Position numbers and translations under genes: made by a program
NCBI GenBank assembly: GCA_041168905.1
Contig: JBEEJZ010000005.1
Span: 1-64,000 of the forward strand
Length of the DNA: 64,000 nt
Reading direction: 5' to 3'
From: JBEEJZ01 sp041168905
GTDB taxonomy: Bacteria; Pseudomonadota; Gammaproteobacteria; Burkholderiales; Burkholderiaceae_C
Shown here: positions 17,491-27,300 of the stretch, in pieces
Layout of the letters: the number at the start of each line of letters is the position of its first letter
Numbering within the stretch: the first letter of the stretch is position 1
The notes under the pieces: generated by a model
Databases searched by the model: none
Told to the model about the DNA's origin: nothing
What the model saw: only the letters and a program-made list of their open reading frames with translations

Positions 17491-18828
17491 CTATGCTGCA
17501 TGTGGGTGGCAGGCTGGCAACACCTTCCCAAGGCACTCGCCGAAGCCGATGCGTGCAGCGCCTGCCTGTTCGCACCAGCCACGCAGGATGACCTCGTCGC
17601 CGTCCTGCAAAAAGGTGCGTTGTTCGCCGCCCGGTAGCTTTACCGGCACCTTGCCGCCCTGGGTTAGTTCCAGCAGCGCGCCGGCCTCTGCGGCGGTGGG
17701 GCCAGACAGGGTGCCGGTGCCCAGCAGGTCGCCCGCTTGCAGATTGCAGCCGTTGACCGTGTGGTGCGCCACCATTTGCGCCAGGGTCCAGTAGGCGTGC
17801 TTGTAGCTGGTGTGGCAGACCCAGTGCGGGTCCGCTCCCTGGTCTTGCATGGCTGGGGTGCGCAGGCCAATTTGCAGCTGGATGTCCAAGGCGCCCTGAC
17901 GCACATTGTTCTCGCTGCTCAGGTAGGCCAGGTCTTGTTGCGTGTCGCCCTCAGGGCGGCTCAGCGGCAGGCGGTAGGGCTGCAGTGCCTCCATGCTGAC
18001 CACCCAGGGCGAAATCGTGGTGGCAAAGTTTTTCGACAAGAACGGGCCCAGAGGCTGGTATTCCCAGGCCTGGATGTCGCGTGCCGACCAGTCGTTGAGC
18101 AAACACAGGCCAAAGACATGGTTTTCAGCCTCGTCCAGAGCAATCGCGCTGCCCAGATCATTGCCGGAGCCCATGAACACGCCCAACTCCAGCTCCCAGT
18201 CCAGCCGCTTGCTGGCGGCAAACACAGGGTCGGTGGCACCGGCGGGCAACACTTGGCCGCAGGGGCGGGCAAAGGCCTGGCCCGATACCCCAATGCTGGA
18301 CGCCCGGCCGTGATAGCCAATCGGTACCCAGCGGTAGTTGGGCAGCAGGGGGTTGTCGGGCCGAAACAGCTTGCCCACGTTGGTGGCGTGGTAAATCGAG
18401 GTGTAGAAGTCGGTGTAGTCGCCGATGCGGGCTGGCAGGCCGTATTCCACCTGGGCTTGCGGCACCAGGGCCTGTTGCACAGCGGCTTGGGTCGCCGGTG
18501 TTGCGCCACGTTCCACCAGCTCAAAAAGGCCATGGCGCAGGGCTTGCCACGCTGCGCTGCCCAGTTGCATGAGTTCGTTGAGCTGTGGGTGGGTGCCGGC
18601 CTGCGCCGCCGTTTGCGCCAAGCCCGCGAGCAACCCGGCCTGCGCTAGCGCGGCCAGATCCAGCACCTGATCGCCAATGGCAACGCCCACGCGCAGGGGC
18701 TCGTCGCCGCCTTTGCCCCGGAACACGGCGTAGGGCAGGTTCTGGATCGGGAAGTCGGTACCAACGTCGTTGGCCGAGGCAATCCAGCTGCGTGCCGCCG
18801 GGTTGTGGGTGTGATTAAGTGAGCTCAT
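17491..18828 (-). CDS. fahA: Fumarylacetoacetase family hydrolase
   Basis: Hydrolyses fumarylacetoacetate, or a related 2,4-diketo acid from aromatic ring cleavage, to fumarate and acetoacetate. At 445 aa it is a full-length FAH with the N-terminal SH3-like domain (SWIASANDVGTDFPIQNLPYAVFR) and the catalytic domain with the metal-ligand region DYTDFYTSIYHATNVG, GYHGRASSI and LDWELELGVFMG. ATG 18828 begins a typical N-terminus; an in-frame ATG at 18840 overlaps the upstream stop (TGATG) and would add four residues. No homogentisate dioxygenase gene is in the window, so the exact substrate is inferred. Confidence 0.88.
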   Translation of the reverse strand: MSSLNHTHNPAARSWIASANDVGTDFPIQNLPYAVFRGKGGDEPLRVGVAIGDQVLDLAALAQAGLLAGLAQTAAQAGTHPQLNELMQLGSAAWQALRHGLFELVERGATPATQAAVQQALVPQAQVEYGLPARIGDYTDFYTSIYHATNVGKLFRPDNPLLPNYRWVPIGYHGRASSIGVSGQAFARPCGQVLPAGATDPVFAASKRLDWELELGVFMGSGNDLGSAIALDEAENHVFGLCLLNDWSARDIQAWEYQPLGPFLSKNFATTISPWVVSMEALQPYRLPLSRPEGDTQQDLAYLSSENNVRQGALDIQLQIGLRTPAMQDQGADPHWVCHTSYKHAYWTLAQMVAHHTVNGCNLQAGDLLGTGTLSGPTAAEAGALLELTQGGKVPVKLPGGEQRTFLQDGDEVILRGWCEQAGAARIGFGECLGKVLPACHPHAA

Positions 18829-18839
18829 GCGTGCGCCCA

Positions 18840-19382
18840 TCAGCTGGAGGTGGCCATGCTGCCGTCGTGCATCCAGGCAGCGTGCTTGGGCGCGCGCTTG
18901 GTCTGGCTCCACTCGTTGAGCATGTCCCATTTCACGCTGTCCAGCCGGGCAGACATCTCTGGCGTGCCGCAGTCATAAGCCAGCTCCAGGCGGTGGCCGT
19001 TGGGGTCGAAGAAATAAATCGACTTGAAGATGGTGTGATCGATGGGGCCGATCACGTCGATGCCAGCGGCCACCAGGCGCTCCTTGGCGGCGACCAGGGT
19101 CTCGTGCGAATCCACCTTCAGGGCCAGGTGCTGCACCCAGGCTGGCGTGGCTTGGTCGCGGTCCATGGGCGGCTGCGTGGGCAGCTCAAAAAACGCCAGC
19201 ACATTGCCATTGCCGGCATCCAGAAACACGTGCATGTAGGGATCCGGTGCCTTGGTGGAAGGCACCTCGTTCTCGGCAATCGCCAGCACAAACTTCATGC
19301 CCAGGTGCTTTTCGTACCACTCAACGGTTTGTTTGGCGTCTTTGCAGCGGTAGGCAACGTGGTGGATTTTCTGGATCAGCAT
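18840..19382 (-). CDS. VOC-family protein (glyoxalase/dioxygenase fold)
   Basis: 180 aa with the vicinal oxygen chelate fold: IHHVAYRCKDAKQTVEWYEKHLGMKF at the N-terminus and HLALKVDSHETLVAAKERL plus YFFDPNGHRLELAYD in the second half. The conserved His and Glu of metal binding are present. It could be a ring-cleavage dioxygenase, isomerase or lyase of the aromatic pathway encoded around it; the fold alone does not decide. The start ATG 19382 follows AAGGAG closely. Confidence 0.82.
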   Translation of the reverse strand: MLIQKIHHVAYRCKDAKQTVEWYEKHLGMKFVLAIAENEVPSTKAPDPYMHVFLDAGNGNVLAFFELPTQPPMDRDQATPAWVQHLALKVDSHETLVAAKERLVAAGIDVIGPIDHTIFKSIYFFDPNGHRLELAYDCGTPEMSARLDSVKWDMLNEWSQTKRAPKHAAWMHDGSMATSS

Positions 19383-19410
19383 GGTGACTCCTTGAGGGGG
19401 CAAGAGGGGA

Positions 19411-19599
19411 TCAGAGGTCGCTCAGCGCGGCCTCGATGTGGCGGGCAAAAACGGCAGGATCGGCCAAGGCATTGGCGTTGAGCAAAGCCAGCTTGACCAA
19501 AAACAGGGTGGCTTTGTCCGGGCCAGCCTGGTCGATGGCGGTGGCCAGGGTGTCGTACACCTGCTCCAGGCCGGGGATGCTTAAAACTGGGGCTTGCAT
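19411..19599 (-). CDS. DUF2783 small protein, copy A
   Basis: 62 aa helical protein with LEQVYDTLATAIDQAGPDKATLFLVKLALLNANAL, matching the DUF2783 pattern. It is encoded 10 nt downstream of an FAD monooxygenase. A related gene (21311-21562) follows the second monooxygenase in the same way. Function unknown; a subunit or stabiliser of the monooxygenase is a reasonable inference. Confidence 0.75.
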   Translation of the reverse strand: MQAPVLSIPGLEQVYDTLATAIDQAGPDKATLFLVKLALLNANALADPAVFARHIEAALSDL

Positions 19600-19609
19600 G
19601 GCAATTCCT

Positions 19610-21301
19610 TTATTGAGGCAGTGCGGCTTCGAGGGCAGCTTGCAGGCGGGTGGCGTCCAGCGTTAACCAGCGGGCGCACACATGCTGGTCGGGCCGCAAC
19701 AGGTAGGCCGCACCACTGGCCTGCACGCCGTAGCGCTGGCGGAAGTGGCCGCTGGGGTCCGGCAGCGTGAGGTCCGCCCCGGCAACGGCGGTGGTGGCGC
19801 CAACGGCAATCACGCGCAAGGGCATGCCACGGTCAGGGGCGGCCTGAACCACTTGCAGCAAGGAGCTGGGGATGCCCTGCGCCTCGGTGAAGTAGAGCAA
19901 GTCAAAGCCGCCGCCCAGATGGTCGAGCAAAAAGTCGTCCGCCGACAGCCGGATGTTCTGGGGCGGCGCACCGTGGGCCGGGCCGGCGGTGAACAAGGCG
20001 TTGTCGTCGCCGCTGCTGTTGAGCACGGAGTGGCTGTACTCATGCGGACGCGAGGTGCGCCAGTGGTAGAGCGGGCGCACAAAGGGCTGCGTGAGCGACA
20101 GCGACAGGACCGCATCGCGCAGCAGCCTGAAACCGGCGCTCGGGGGGGCCATGAAACGTGTGCTTTTGCCGGCTTCCTGAATGATTTCGCGGGCGGCACC
20201 CACGCGCTCGGCACTGTGGTTGGCCAGCAGCGACGGGCCCGCCAGCCCCTTGACCACAAACGCCAGATGCCAGCCCAGCGACTGCGCATCCTGAAAGGCC
20301 GTGTTGGCCCCGCGCACGCCAAAAATGGGCAGCAGGTGAGCGGCGTCGCCGGTGAAGATGACGCTGCCGTGCACATAGTCGGGCAGGGTGAGGGTGCGCG
20401 CGGAGTAGACCGAGCTCCAGTCCATTTCCCACTTGAGGCCGGCATGGCCGATCATGGCCAGCTGCGCGTCGATGCGGGTCTTGAGCGATTCCGGGCGCAG
20501 GGCTTCTTCGGGCGTTTCCCCGGGGGGCAATTGGTAGTCCACGCGCCAGATGCCATGCGGCTCCCGGTGCATCAGGATGGTGTTGCCGGGGTTCCACTCG
20601 GGGTCGAAGTAGGCCAGGCGCTCGGTGGGCAAGGGCAGGTCTATTCTGATGTCGGCAATGACGAAGAAGCCTTCGTATGAGGCACCCTCCATCTGCAGGT
20701 TCATGGCGCTGCGGATGCCCGAGCGCCCGCCATCGGCCGCCACCAGCCAGTCTGTCTCCAGGGTGTATGGGCCCTCGGGCGTGTCGACCTCGACCTGGGC
20801 ATACCCGTCCCGCTGGTCCACGCGCGTGACCTTGTTGCCCCAACGCAGATCGATCAGGCCGCTGGCCTGGCAGGCGTCGAGCAGGTATTCCTCCATGTAC
20901 TGCTGCTGGATGTTGAGCATGGGGAAGTAGCGGTCGTCCGGGTCGTGCGGTGCCTCCATGCGGAACACCTGCTGGCCCCGGTAATACGAGTTGCCAAAAC
21001 GCCAGGGCAGGCCGTTGTCGGTCATGCGGCCAGCCACACCCACCTGCTGCAAAATTTCCATGGAGCGGCGGGTGAACACGATGGCGCGGCTGCCTTGGGA
21101 CACTTGCAGTTCGGCAGTGAGCAGTACGCTGGCTACGCCGTGGCGAGCCAATTCGAGGGCAGCCACCATGCCGGCCGGGCCGGACCCGACGATCACCACC
21201 TTGTGGCGCGCTTGTGCCGGGTGTGCCGAGGGCAGCCAGGGCTGGAACACCTGGTAGGGGTAGTAAATGGACGCTCGGGCCTCTGTGCTGGGCTGGTGCA
21301 T
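19610..21301 (-). CDS. FAD-dependent aromatic monooxygenase (MhpA/PheA-type), copy A
   Basis: Flavoprotein hydroxylase of 563 aa. It has the Rossmann GxGxxG in KVVIVGSGPAGMVAALELARHG (about 34-55), the DG motif DWLVAADGGRSGIRSAMNL, and GDAAHLLPIFGVRGANTAFQDAQSL binding the FAD ribityl chain. This places it in the phenol/3-(3-hydroxyphenyl)propionate hydroxylase group. It probably hydroxylates the ring substrate of this operon using NAD(P)H and O2. It differs clearly in sequence from the second monooxygenase at 21579, so they may act on successive intermediates. Confidence 0.87.
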   Translation of the reverse strand: MHQPSTEARASIYYPYQVFQPWLPSAHPAQARHKVVIVGSGPAGMVAALELARHGVASVLLTAELQVSQGSRAIVFTRRSMEILQQVGVAGRMTDNGLPWRFGNSYYRGQQVFRMEAPHDPDDRYFPMLNIQQQYMEEYLLDACQASGLIDLRWGNKVTRVDQRDGYAQVEVDTPEGPYTLETDWLVAADGGRSGIRSAMNLQMEGASYEGFFVIADIRIDLPLPTERLAYFDPEWNPGNTILMHREPHGIWRVDYQLPPGETPEEALRPESLKTRIDAQLAMIGHAGLKWEMDWSSVYSARTLTLPDYVHGSVIFTGDAAHLLPIFGVRGANTAFQDAQSLGWHLAFVVKGLAGPSLLANHSAERVGAAREIIQEAGKSTRFMAPPSAGFRLLRDAVLSLSLTQPFVRPLYHWRTSRPHEYSHSVLNSSGDDNALFTAGPAHGAPPQNIRLSADDFLLDHLGGGFDLLYFTEAQGIPSSLLQVVQAAPDRGMPLRVIAVGATTAVAGADLTLPDPSGHFRQRYGVQASGAAYLLRPDQHVCARWLTLDATRLQAALEAALPQ

Positions 21302-21310
21302 GGTGGGGCC

Positions 21311-21562
21311 TCAGGCTTGGGCGTGCACAGGGGCCACCGGGCTGATGGCCTGGGCATCGCTGCTGGTGCGCGTGGGCTGGCTGCCCCGGGCCAGTTGCAA
21401 TGCACTGCGCAGCACGTCCAGGTCGCCGATGTGATTGGCCAGCAACAAGACCAGCCGGGCATTCAGGGCGTGGCTGTCATCGTTGCTCAGGCCTTGGTGC
21501 GCACCGATCAGCGCTTCATAAAAGTCGTCGTAGGCCAGCGTATGGGCTTGGGTGTTCAGCAT
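21311..21562 (-). CDS. DUF2783 small protein, copy B
   Basis: 83 aa with LAYDDFYEALIGAHQGLSNDDSHALNARLVLLLANHIGDLDVLRSAL, the DUF2783 pattern, and a Ser/Thr/Ala-rich tail. It lies directly after the second FAD monooxygenase and 9 nt before the first, repeating the monooxygenase-DUF2783 unit. Function unknown. Confidence 0.78.
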   Translation of the reverse strand: MLNTQAHTLAYDDFYEALIGAHQGLSNDDSHALNARLVLLLANHIGDLDVLRSALQLARGSQPTRTSSDAQAISPVAPVHAQA

Positions 21563-21578
21563 GTTCGGTCCTTGCGGG

Positions 21579-23225
21579 TCAGGCGGTCTGTGCGGTGGCC
21601 GCAGTGGCCGTGGCGATAGCGGCTAGCACGGCGGCCTGGCTGGGCTGGCGCCAGCGGGCGCAGACATGTTGATCCGGCCGGATCAGGTAGGCCGTGCCGT
21701 CGCGGGCGTCCAGGCGCTGCGCCATCAGGCCCTGGCTGTCGATCAGGTCGCTGCCCACGCTGATGGTCCGGATGTGCGGGAGTTGCGCTGCCCAGGCCGG
21801 GGCGGCGCCAAACACCAGCAGGCTGAATTCCGGGCCCAGTTCGCGCAGCAGCCAGCCGGGGCTGCCGTCCGCACGCTGCACCGGGGCATCGGTCAATACC
21901 GCGCCCGGCACTTGTTTGCCGGCAAAGCTATCTACATCAGGCGTGTTGAGCGTAGAGGTGTGCAGGGTGGCAGGCACCGACAGGCGGCCGCTGTTGACGA
22001 TGCGCCGTGCAAACGGGTGCTCGCGTGCCAGGTCGAGGGTGGCGTCGCGGAACAGGCGGCTGATGTCGCTCTTGGGGGTGATGAAGTCGGTGGCGCGGGT
22101 GGAGTTGAGGATGTTCTCGTCTGCCGCGTACTCGCGCTCGGTGCCGTAGGTGGCCAGCAAGGCGGTATCGGCGCGGCCCTTGAGCACCCAGTCCAGTTTC
22201 CAGGCCAGGTTTTCCGCGTCTTGCACGCCACTGTTGGCACCCCGGGCACCAAAGGGCGAGACGCCGTGAGCGCAGTCGCCAGCAAACAGCACACGGCCGT
22301 GCACAAACTGGTCCATGCGCAGGCAGGCAAAGGTGTAGACGCTGGCCCAGTCCAGCTCGAAGTCGGCATCGTGGCCCAGCAGGGCCCGCACGCGGGGCAG
22401 GATGTTTTCGGGCCGTTTTTCCACCTCGGGGTCGGCATCCCAGCCCAGCTGGAAGTCGATGCGCCACACGTTGTCGGGTTGCATGTGCAGCAGCACGCTC
22501 TGGTTGCGGTGAAACGGCGGGTCGAACCAGAACCAGCGCTCGGCGGGAAAGTCGGCCTTCATCTTCACGTCGGCAATCAGGAACCGGTCCTGAAAGATGC
22601 GGCCTTTGCTTTCCAGCCCCATCAGTTGGCGCAGGGTGGAGCGGGAGCCGTCGCAGGCCACCAGCCAGGCGGCGTCGATCTGGTAGGTCCCCTCGGGCGT
22701 ATCGATGCTGACGCGCGTGCTTTCGCTGCCGGTGACGATGGCGCTGACCTTGTTGTCCCAGCGCAGCTCAATATTGGGCAGCTGCAAGGCGCGCTCCACC
22801 AGGTAAGCCTCGGCGTAATACTGCTGCAGGTTGATGAAGGCGGGGCGCTCGTGGCCGTCCTCGGGCAGCAGGTCGAACTGATACACCTGCTGATCACGGA
22901 AAAACACCTTGCCCACGTTCCACTTCACGCCCTTGTCCACCATGCGCTGGCCCGCGCCCAGACGGTCCCAGATTTCCAGCGTGCGCTTGGCAAAGCAGAT
23001 GGCGCGCGAGCCGATGGACAGGCGATGGTCGTTGTCTAGCACCACCACGCGCTGTCCCCGTTGCGCCAGGTCGATGGCCAGGCTCAGGCCCACCGGGCCG
23101 GCGCCCACCACCACCACCGGGTGATGCACGGGCTGGCCAGCGTCCTGATCGGGGCTGCGCTGGTAGTTGAAGGTCATGGCCTGCAGCTCGGCGCCGGTGC
23201 CATCAAAAGTGGGAGTGGGGTTCAT
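21579..23225 (-). CDS. FAD-dependent aromatic monooxygenase, copy B
   Basis: 548 aa hydroxylase of the same superfamily as copy A. Motifs: HPVVVVGAGPVGLSLAIDLAQRG (GxGxxG), AAWLVACDGSRSTLRQLMGL (DG motif) and LFAGDCAHGVSPFGARGANSGVQDAENL. Residues YQIDAAWL and the long C-terminal thioredoxin-like part fit the MhpA group. ATG 23225 has AAAGGA upstream; the longer in-frame extension lacks a ribosome site. It is the second gene of the leftward operon, 20 nt after the MBL gene. Confidence 0.87.
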   Translation of the reverse strand: MNPTPTFDGTGAELQAMTFNYQRSPDQDAGQPVHHPVVVVGAGPVGLSLAIDLAQRGQRVVVLDNDHRLSIGSRAICFAKRTLEIWDRLGAGQRMVDKGVKWNVGKVFFRDQQVYQFDLLPEDGHERPAFINLQQYYAEAYLVERALQLPNIELRWDNKVSAIVTGSESTRVSIDTPEGTYQIDAAWLVACDGSRSTLRQLMGLESKGRIFQDRFLIADVKMKADFPAERWFWFDPPFHRNQSVLLHMQPDNVWRIDFQLGWDADPEVEKRPENILPRVRALLGHDADFELDWASVYTFACLRMDQFVHGRVLFAGDCAHGVSPFGARGANSGVQDAENLAWKLDWVLKGRADTALLATYGTEREYAADENILNSTRATDFITPKSDISRLFRDATLDLAREHPFARRIVNSGRLSVPATLHTSTLNTPDVDSFAGKQVPGAVLTDAPVQRADGSPGWLLRELGPEFSLLVFGAAPAWAAQLPHIRTISVGSDLIDSQGLMAQRLDARDGTAYLIRPDQHVCARWRQPSQAAVLAAIATATAATAQTA

Positions 23226-23245
23226 GGCAGGTGTCCTTTGCCGGC

Positions 23246-24202
23246 TCAGCCTTCCAGGGCCTTCCACATGTCCACATCCCGCTCAGCCGTCCAGATGCGG
23301 GGATCCGGGTACTGGGTGGCTTCGTCGTAAGCACGGGTCACGTCGAACGGCATGCAGTGGTTGAAGATGACCCAGTTGCCGTACTTGGGCTGCATGGCAG
23401 CGAAGGTGCGCTCGTACACCTTGCGCAGGTCTTCGCCTTTTTCGGCACCAGCTTGCACGTTGCGGTACAGGTCGCTGATGAAAGCGCGGGTGCCGGCCAG
23501 GCCAGCTTGCACCTGCTCTGGCGTTTGCAGTGCCGCACCCCGGCCGGGGACCAGCTTTTCGGGCTGCAAGGCAGCGATGTTGTCCAGGGTTTGCGGCCAG
23601 TCCTTGAAGTAGGCATCGCCGGCATAGGGGGTGGCGTCAAACTCGACCAGGTCGCCGCTGAACAGAATCTTCTCCTGCGGCAGCCAGGCCACGGTGTCGC
23701 CCTTGGTGTGGCCACGGCCCAGTTGCAGGATTTGAACTTCGAGCTTGCCCAGCCAGATCGTCATCTTCCCGGTGAAAGTGATGGTGGGCCAGGTCAGGCC
23801 GGGCGGCACGGACTCGACGTTCTGGAACAGGCGGGGAAAACGGCCAATTTCGCTGGCCTTGTCGAATTCGCCGCGCTCATGGATCAGGTCCAGCGTGTCC
23901 TGGCTGGCGATGATGTGCTCGGGCTGGTAGGCGCTGGCGCCCAGCACCCGCACGGCGTGGTAATGGCTGAGTAGCACGTACTTGATAGGCTTGTCGGTCA
24001 CTTCGCGGATGCGGCGAATCACGTCTTGCGCCATCACCGGTGTGGCCTGGGTGTCGATCACCATCACCGCATCGTCGCCAATGATGATGCCGGTGTTGGG
24101 GTCGCCTTCAGCCGTGTAGGCGTAGGCGTGTTCGGACAGGCGATCAAAACTGACCTTCTTCACTTCCAGGTCGGCAGCAGATGCAAAGGTTTTGGTGCTC
24201 AT
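23246..24202 (-). CDS. Metallo-beta-lactamase-fold protein with altered metal motif
   Basis: 318 aa, first gene of the aromatic operon. MBL fold is clear from NTGIIIGDDAVMVIDTQAT and LGRGHTKGDTVAWLPQEKILFSGD. The metal-binding motif HxHxDH reads HYHAVR at 80-85, so the Asp and third His are Val and Arg; the GHTKGD and SGD elements remain. Either one metal site is lost or this subgroup binds metal differently. The role is unknown; a hydrolase for a lactone or thioester intermediate is an inference from position. Confidence 0.82.
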   Translation of the reverse strand: MSTKTFASAADLEVKKVSFDRLSEHAYAYTAEGDPNTGIIIGDDAVMVIDTQATPVMAQDVIRRIREVTDKPIKYVLLSHYHAVRVLGASAYQPEHIIASQDTLDLIHERGEFDKASEIGRFPRLFQNVESVPPGLTWPTITFTGKMTIWLGKLEVQILQLGRGHTKGDTVAWLPQEKILFSGDLVEFDATPYAGDAYFKDWPQTLDNIAALQPEKLVPGRGAALQTPEQVQAGLAGTRAFISDLYRNVQAGAEKGEDLRKVYERTFAAMQPKYGNWVIFNHCMPFDVTRAYDEATQYPDPRIWTAERDVDMWKALEG

Positions 24203-24237
24203 GGCAGTTCCTTGATGGACGGGTATAAATTCGTTAA

Positions 24238-24305
24238 TGTCAAATACGTTTGACATGAGTCAACGATTGTTAGGGTAAGTTTTGCCTATGTCAAATGCAT
24301 TTGCA
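24238..24305. promoter_or_regulatory. Twin palindromic operators upstream of the aromatic operon
   Basis: Site 1 at 24238-24255 is a perfect palindrome TGTCAAA-TACG-TTTGACA. Site 2 at 24289-24305 is TGTCAAA-TGCA-TTTG-CA, the same sequence lacking one base in the right arm. Their centres are about 51 bp apart, roughly five helical turns. Each right half read leftward offers TTTGACA, which can serve as a -35 box for the MBL gene. The IclR regulator at 28224 is the best candidate to bind them. Confidence 0.6.
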
Positions 24306-24361
24306 TAGGTGGAAACCCTAATTCGCCGGCCGTAGCGCCGATCTGACGCCACAATGCCGGC

Positions 24362-27300
24362 ATGACTGCTCAAGATTTCATCGCCAAGTGGGGTGCGCTC
24401 AACGGTGTGCCCGGCCCCGCTTATGCTCTGAACGAAGAACAAGGCGCACAAAGCCACTTCCTGGACCTGTGCGAGCTGTTGGATGTGCCCAAGCCCGGCA
24501 GTGCTGAGGGCTACAAGTTTGAAGAAAAAAGCCATATCGTCGGTGGCAAAACCGGCTATGCCGATGTCTTCATGCAAGGCGTTTTCGCCTGGGAAAACAA
24601 AGCCCCCGGCAAAAACCTGGACTCGGCGCTGAAGCAACTGCTGACCTACAGCCTGGCGCTGGCCAACCCGCCCATTCTGGTGGTGAGCGACCGCCTCACC
24701 ATCCGTGTGCACACCCAATTCACTGGCCACCCCAGCGAAACACACACCGTGGGCCTGTACGAGCTGGACCAGCCGGAAAAACGCGCCCTGCTGCGCCGCA
24801 TCTGGACCTCGCCCCAAAGCTTCAAGCCCCGTCAAACCAGCCGCGACATCACCGAAGCCGCCGCCCAGAGCTTTGCCCAGCTGGCCGACAGCCTGCGACA
24901 GCGTGGGCACGCACCTGAGCGCGTATCGCACTTCCTCACCCAATGCGTGTTCAGCTTCTTTGCCGAAGACGTGGGGCTGCTGCCCAACCGCATGTTCGAG
25001 CGCCTGCTGGCGAACAAACAGGCCAGTGCAGAACGCCTCACCCAGGGACTGACCCAACTGTTTGAAACCATGCGCAGCGGCGGCCTCTTTGGCGTGGACG
25101 ACATTCCATGGTTCAACGGTGGCCTGTTCAAGGCGGTGAACGTGCCTGCGCTGGAGCCCGCTGACTTGAAGCCCTTGCGTGATGCCGCAGCCCTCAACTG
25201 GAGCGCCATCGACCCCAGCATCTTCGGCACCTTGTTTGAGCGCGGGCTGGACCCCACCAAACGCAGCCAGCTGGGCGCCCACTACACCGACCCCGCCACC
25301 ATCGAACGCATCATCGGCCCTGTGATTCGCGAGTCTTTGTTACAGGAATGGGATCAAACCCATGCTGAGCTGCGGCGCTTGCTGTCCAAAAGCAAAGTAA
25401 AACGCCGGGCAGCCTACACCGCAGCAAAGCGCCATTTCAGAGCAACTCCAGGCGACATATATTTCCAGCGAGCGGAAGCGTTGATGTTCAAATGGTTGGA
25501 ACGGCTCGCTGCTTTCCGCGCCCTAGACCCCGCCTGCGGTAGCGGAAACTTTTTGTACCTGGCCTTGAAGTGTCTGAAAGACATCGAGCACCACAGCCAC
25601 CTCCAAGCCGCCGATCTGGGGCTGGACCGACAGACCGATTTGGTCACCGGCCCGCACAACGTGCTGGGCATTGAACTGAACGAATATGCCGCCGAGCTCG
25701 CCCGGGTCACGGTGTGGATAGGAGAGCTGCAATGGCGCATCGACCACGGTTACGAGTTCAAAACCAACCCCGTGCTGGACGCGCTGGACCACATTGAATG
25801 CCGCGACGCCTTGCTGTTGTTTTCTGATTCAGGTGCGGACGCTGCGGGGCGCGGGGGGCCGGTGCTTGGGGCTCATGAGCCTGCGGCTCCGAAATCGCCC
25901 CAAACCCCGGCCCCCCACGCCCCGCAGCGCAATGCTGGCGTGCCTGCAGTTTCTGAGGCCGTCTGGCCCAAGGCCGATGTGATTATTGGCAACCCGCCGT
26001 TTTTGGGGGGTAGCAAAAAGCGGGGTGAACTGGGGGCTGAGTACTTCGAACATTTGAACGCCGTGTATGCCAAGCGGGTGCCTGGCGGGGCGGACCTGGT
26101 GTGCTATTGGTTTGATAAGGCCCGTCAACAGATGCAAAGCGGGCAGCTGAAAGCCGCTGGCTTGGTGGCCACGCAGTCCATCCGAGCGGGCAGCAACCGT
26201 GCGGTGCTGACAGCATTGGCCGACCCGATTCACATCTTCAATGCTTGGGCTGACGAACCCTGGGTGAATGACGGCGCGGCGGTGCGTGTGTCGCTGGTGT
26301 GTTTTGGTCTGGGCGAGCGGCAGGCTGTGCTGAGTGGACAGCCCGTGATGCAGATTCACGCCGATTTGTCTGCCGGTGATGGGTTGGATTTGACGCTAGC
26401 CAAACCACTGGCAGCGTCCATCGGGTGCTCATTCAAAGGCCCGGAAAAAACTGGAGCCTTCGATATTTTTGGAGCTGATGCGCGCAAATGGCTGACCCAA
26501 CCCAATCCGAATGGCAAACCCAACAGCGATGTGTTGCTGCCGTGGCGCAACGGATCGGACATCGCTGGCAGGAGCCAAGACCTATGGGTGATTGACTTTG
26601 GCACAAACATGCCCATCGAGGCGGCAAGTCTGTACGAGGCACCATTTTCTAGAGTTGAAACATACGTCAAACCAGAACGTATCCAAAACAATGACCGTGG
26701 CCGTCGTGAAAACTGGTGGCGCTTCGGTCGCAATGGTGCCGACGTGCGCAAGGCGGTTCAATCGTTACCCCGATTTGCCGTCACACCACGCGTAGCCAAG
26801 CACAGGTTTTTTGTTTGGCTGGCGCAGCCCGTTTCACCCGACTCACGCCTGAACGTCATAGCCCGCGCCGACGACACCACGTTTGGCATCCTCAGTTCCC
26901 GCATTCACGAGCTGTGGTCACTGGCGCAAGCCTCCATGCACGGCGTGGGAAACGACCCCACTTACAACGCCAAGTCCTGCTTCGAAACCTTCACCTTCCC
27001 GCCCGGCCTGTCGCCCGCCGACACCGCGCACCAGCGCACCGAGGCACTGGAGGGCGGTGCACTTATTCCGGCGGGTTTGCCTGAAAAATATGAGTCCAAA
27101 GTGCTCCAGATGCTTGCCGGTGTTGGGTTTTTAACGACACCTGTTGCAGGGCCCAAAGCCCACGCCACATCCATAGCCCAAGCCGCCAAACGCCTGGACG
27201 ACCTGCGCCAGAACTGGCTCAACCCGCCTGAATGGACCCAAACCGTGCCCGAGGTGGTGCCCTTGGGCTTGTCCGCCAGCCCTTACCCTGATCGCATCGT

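Noticed and set aside
21666..23039. Plus-strand open frame of 457 codons opposite the second monooxygenase
   Set aside because: Compositional shadow; the monooxygenase on the minus strand has FAD motifs in the right order.
25840..25929. Terminal inverted repeats of an insertion sequence or transposon
   Set aside because: Only 24 nt lie between the arms and there is no transposase; the reading frame passes through without a break.
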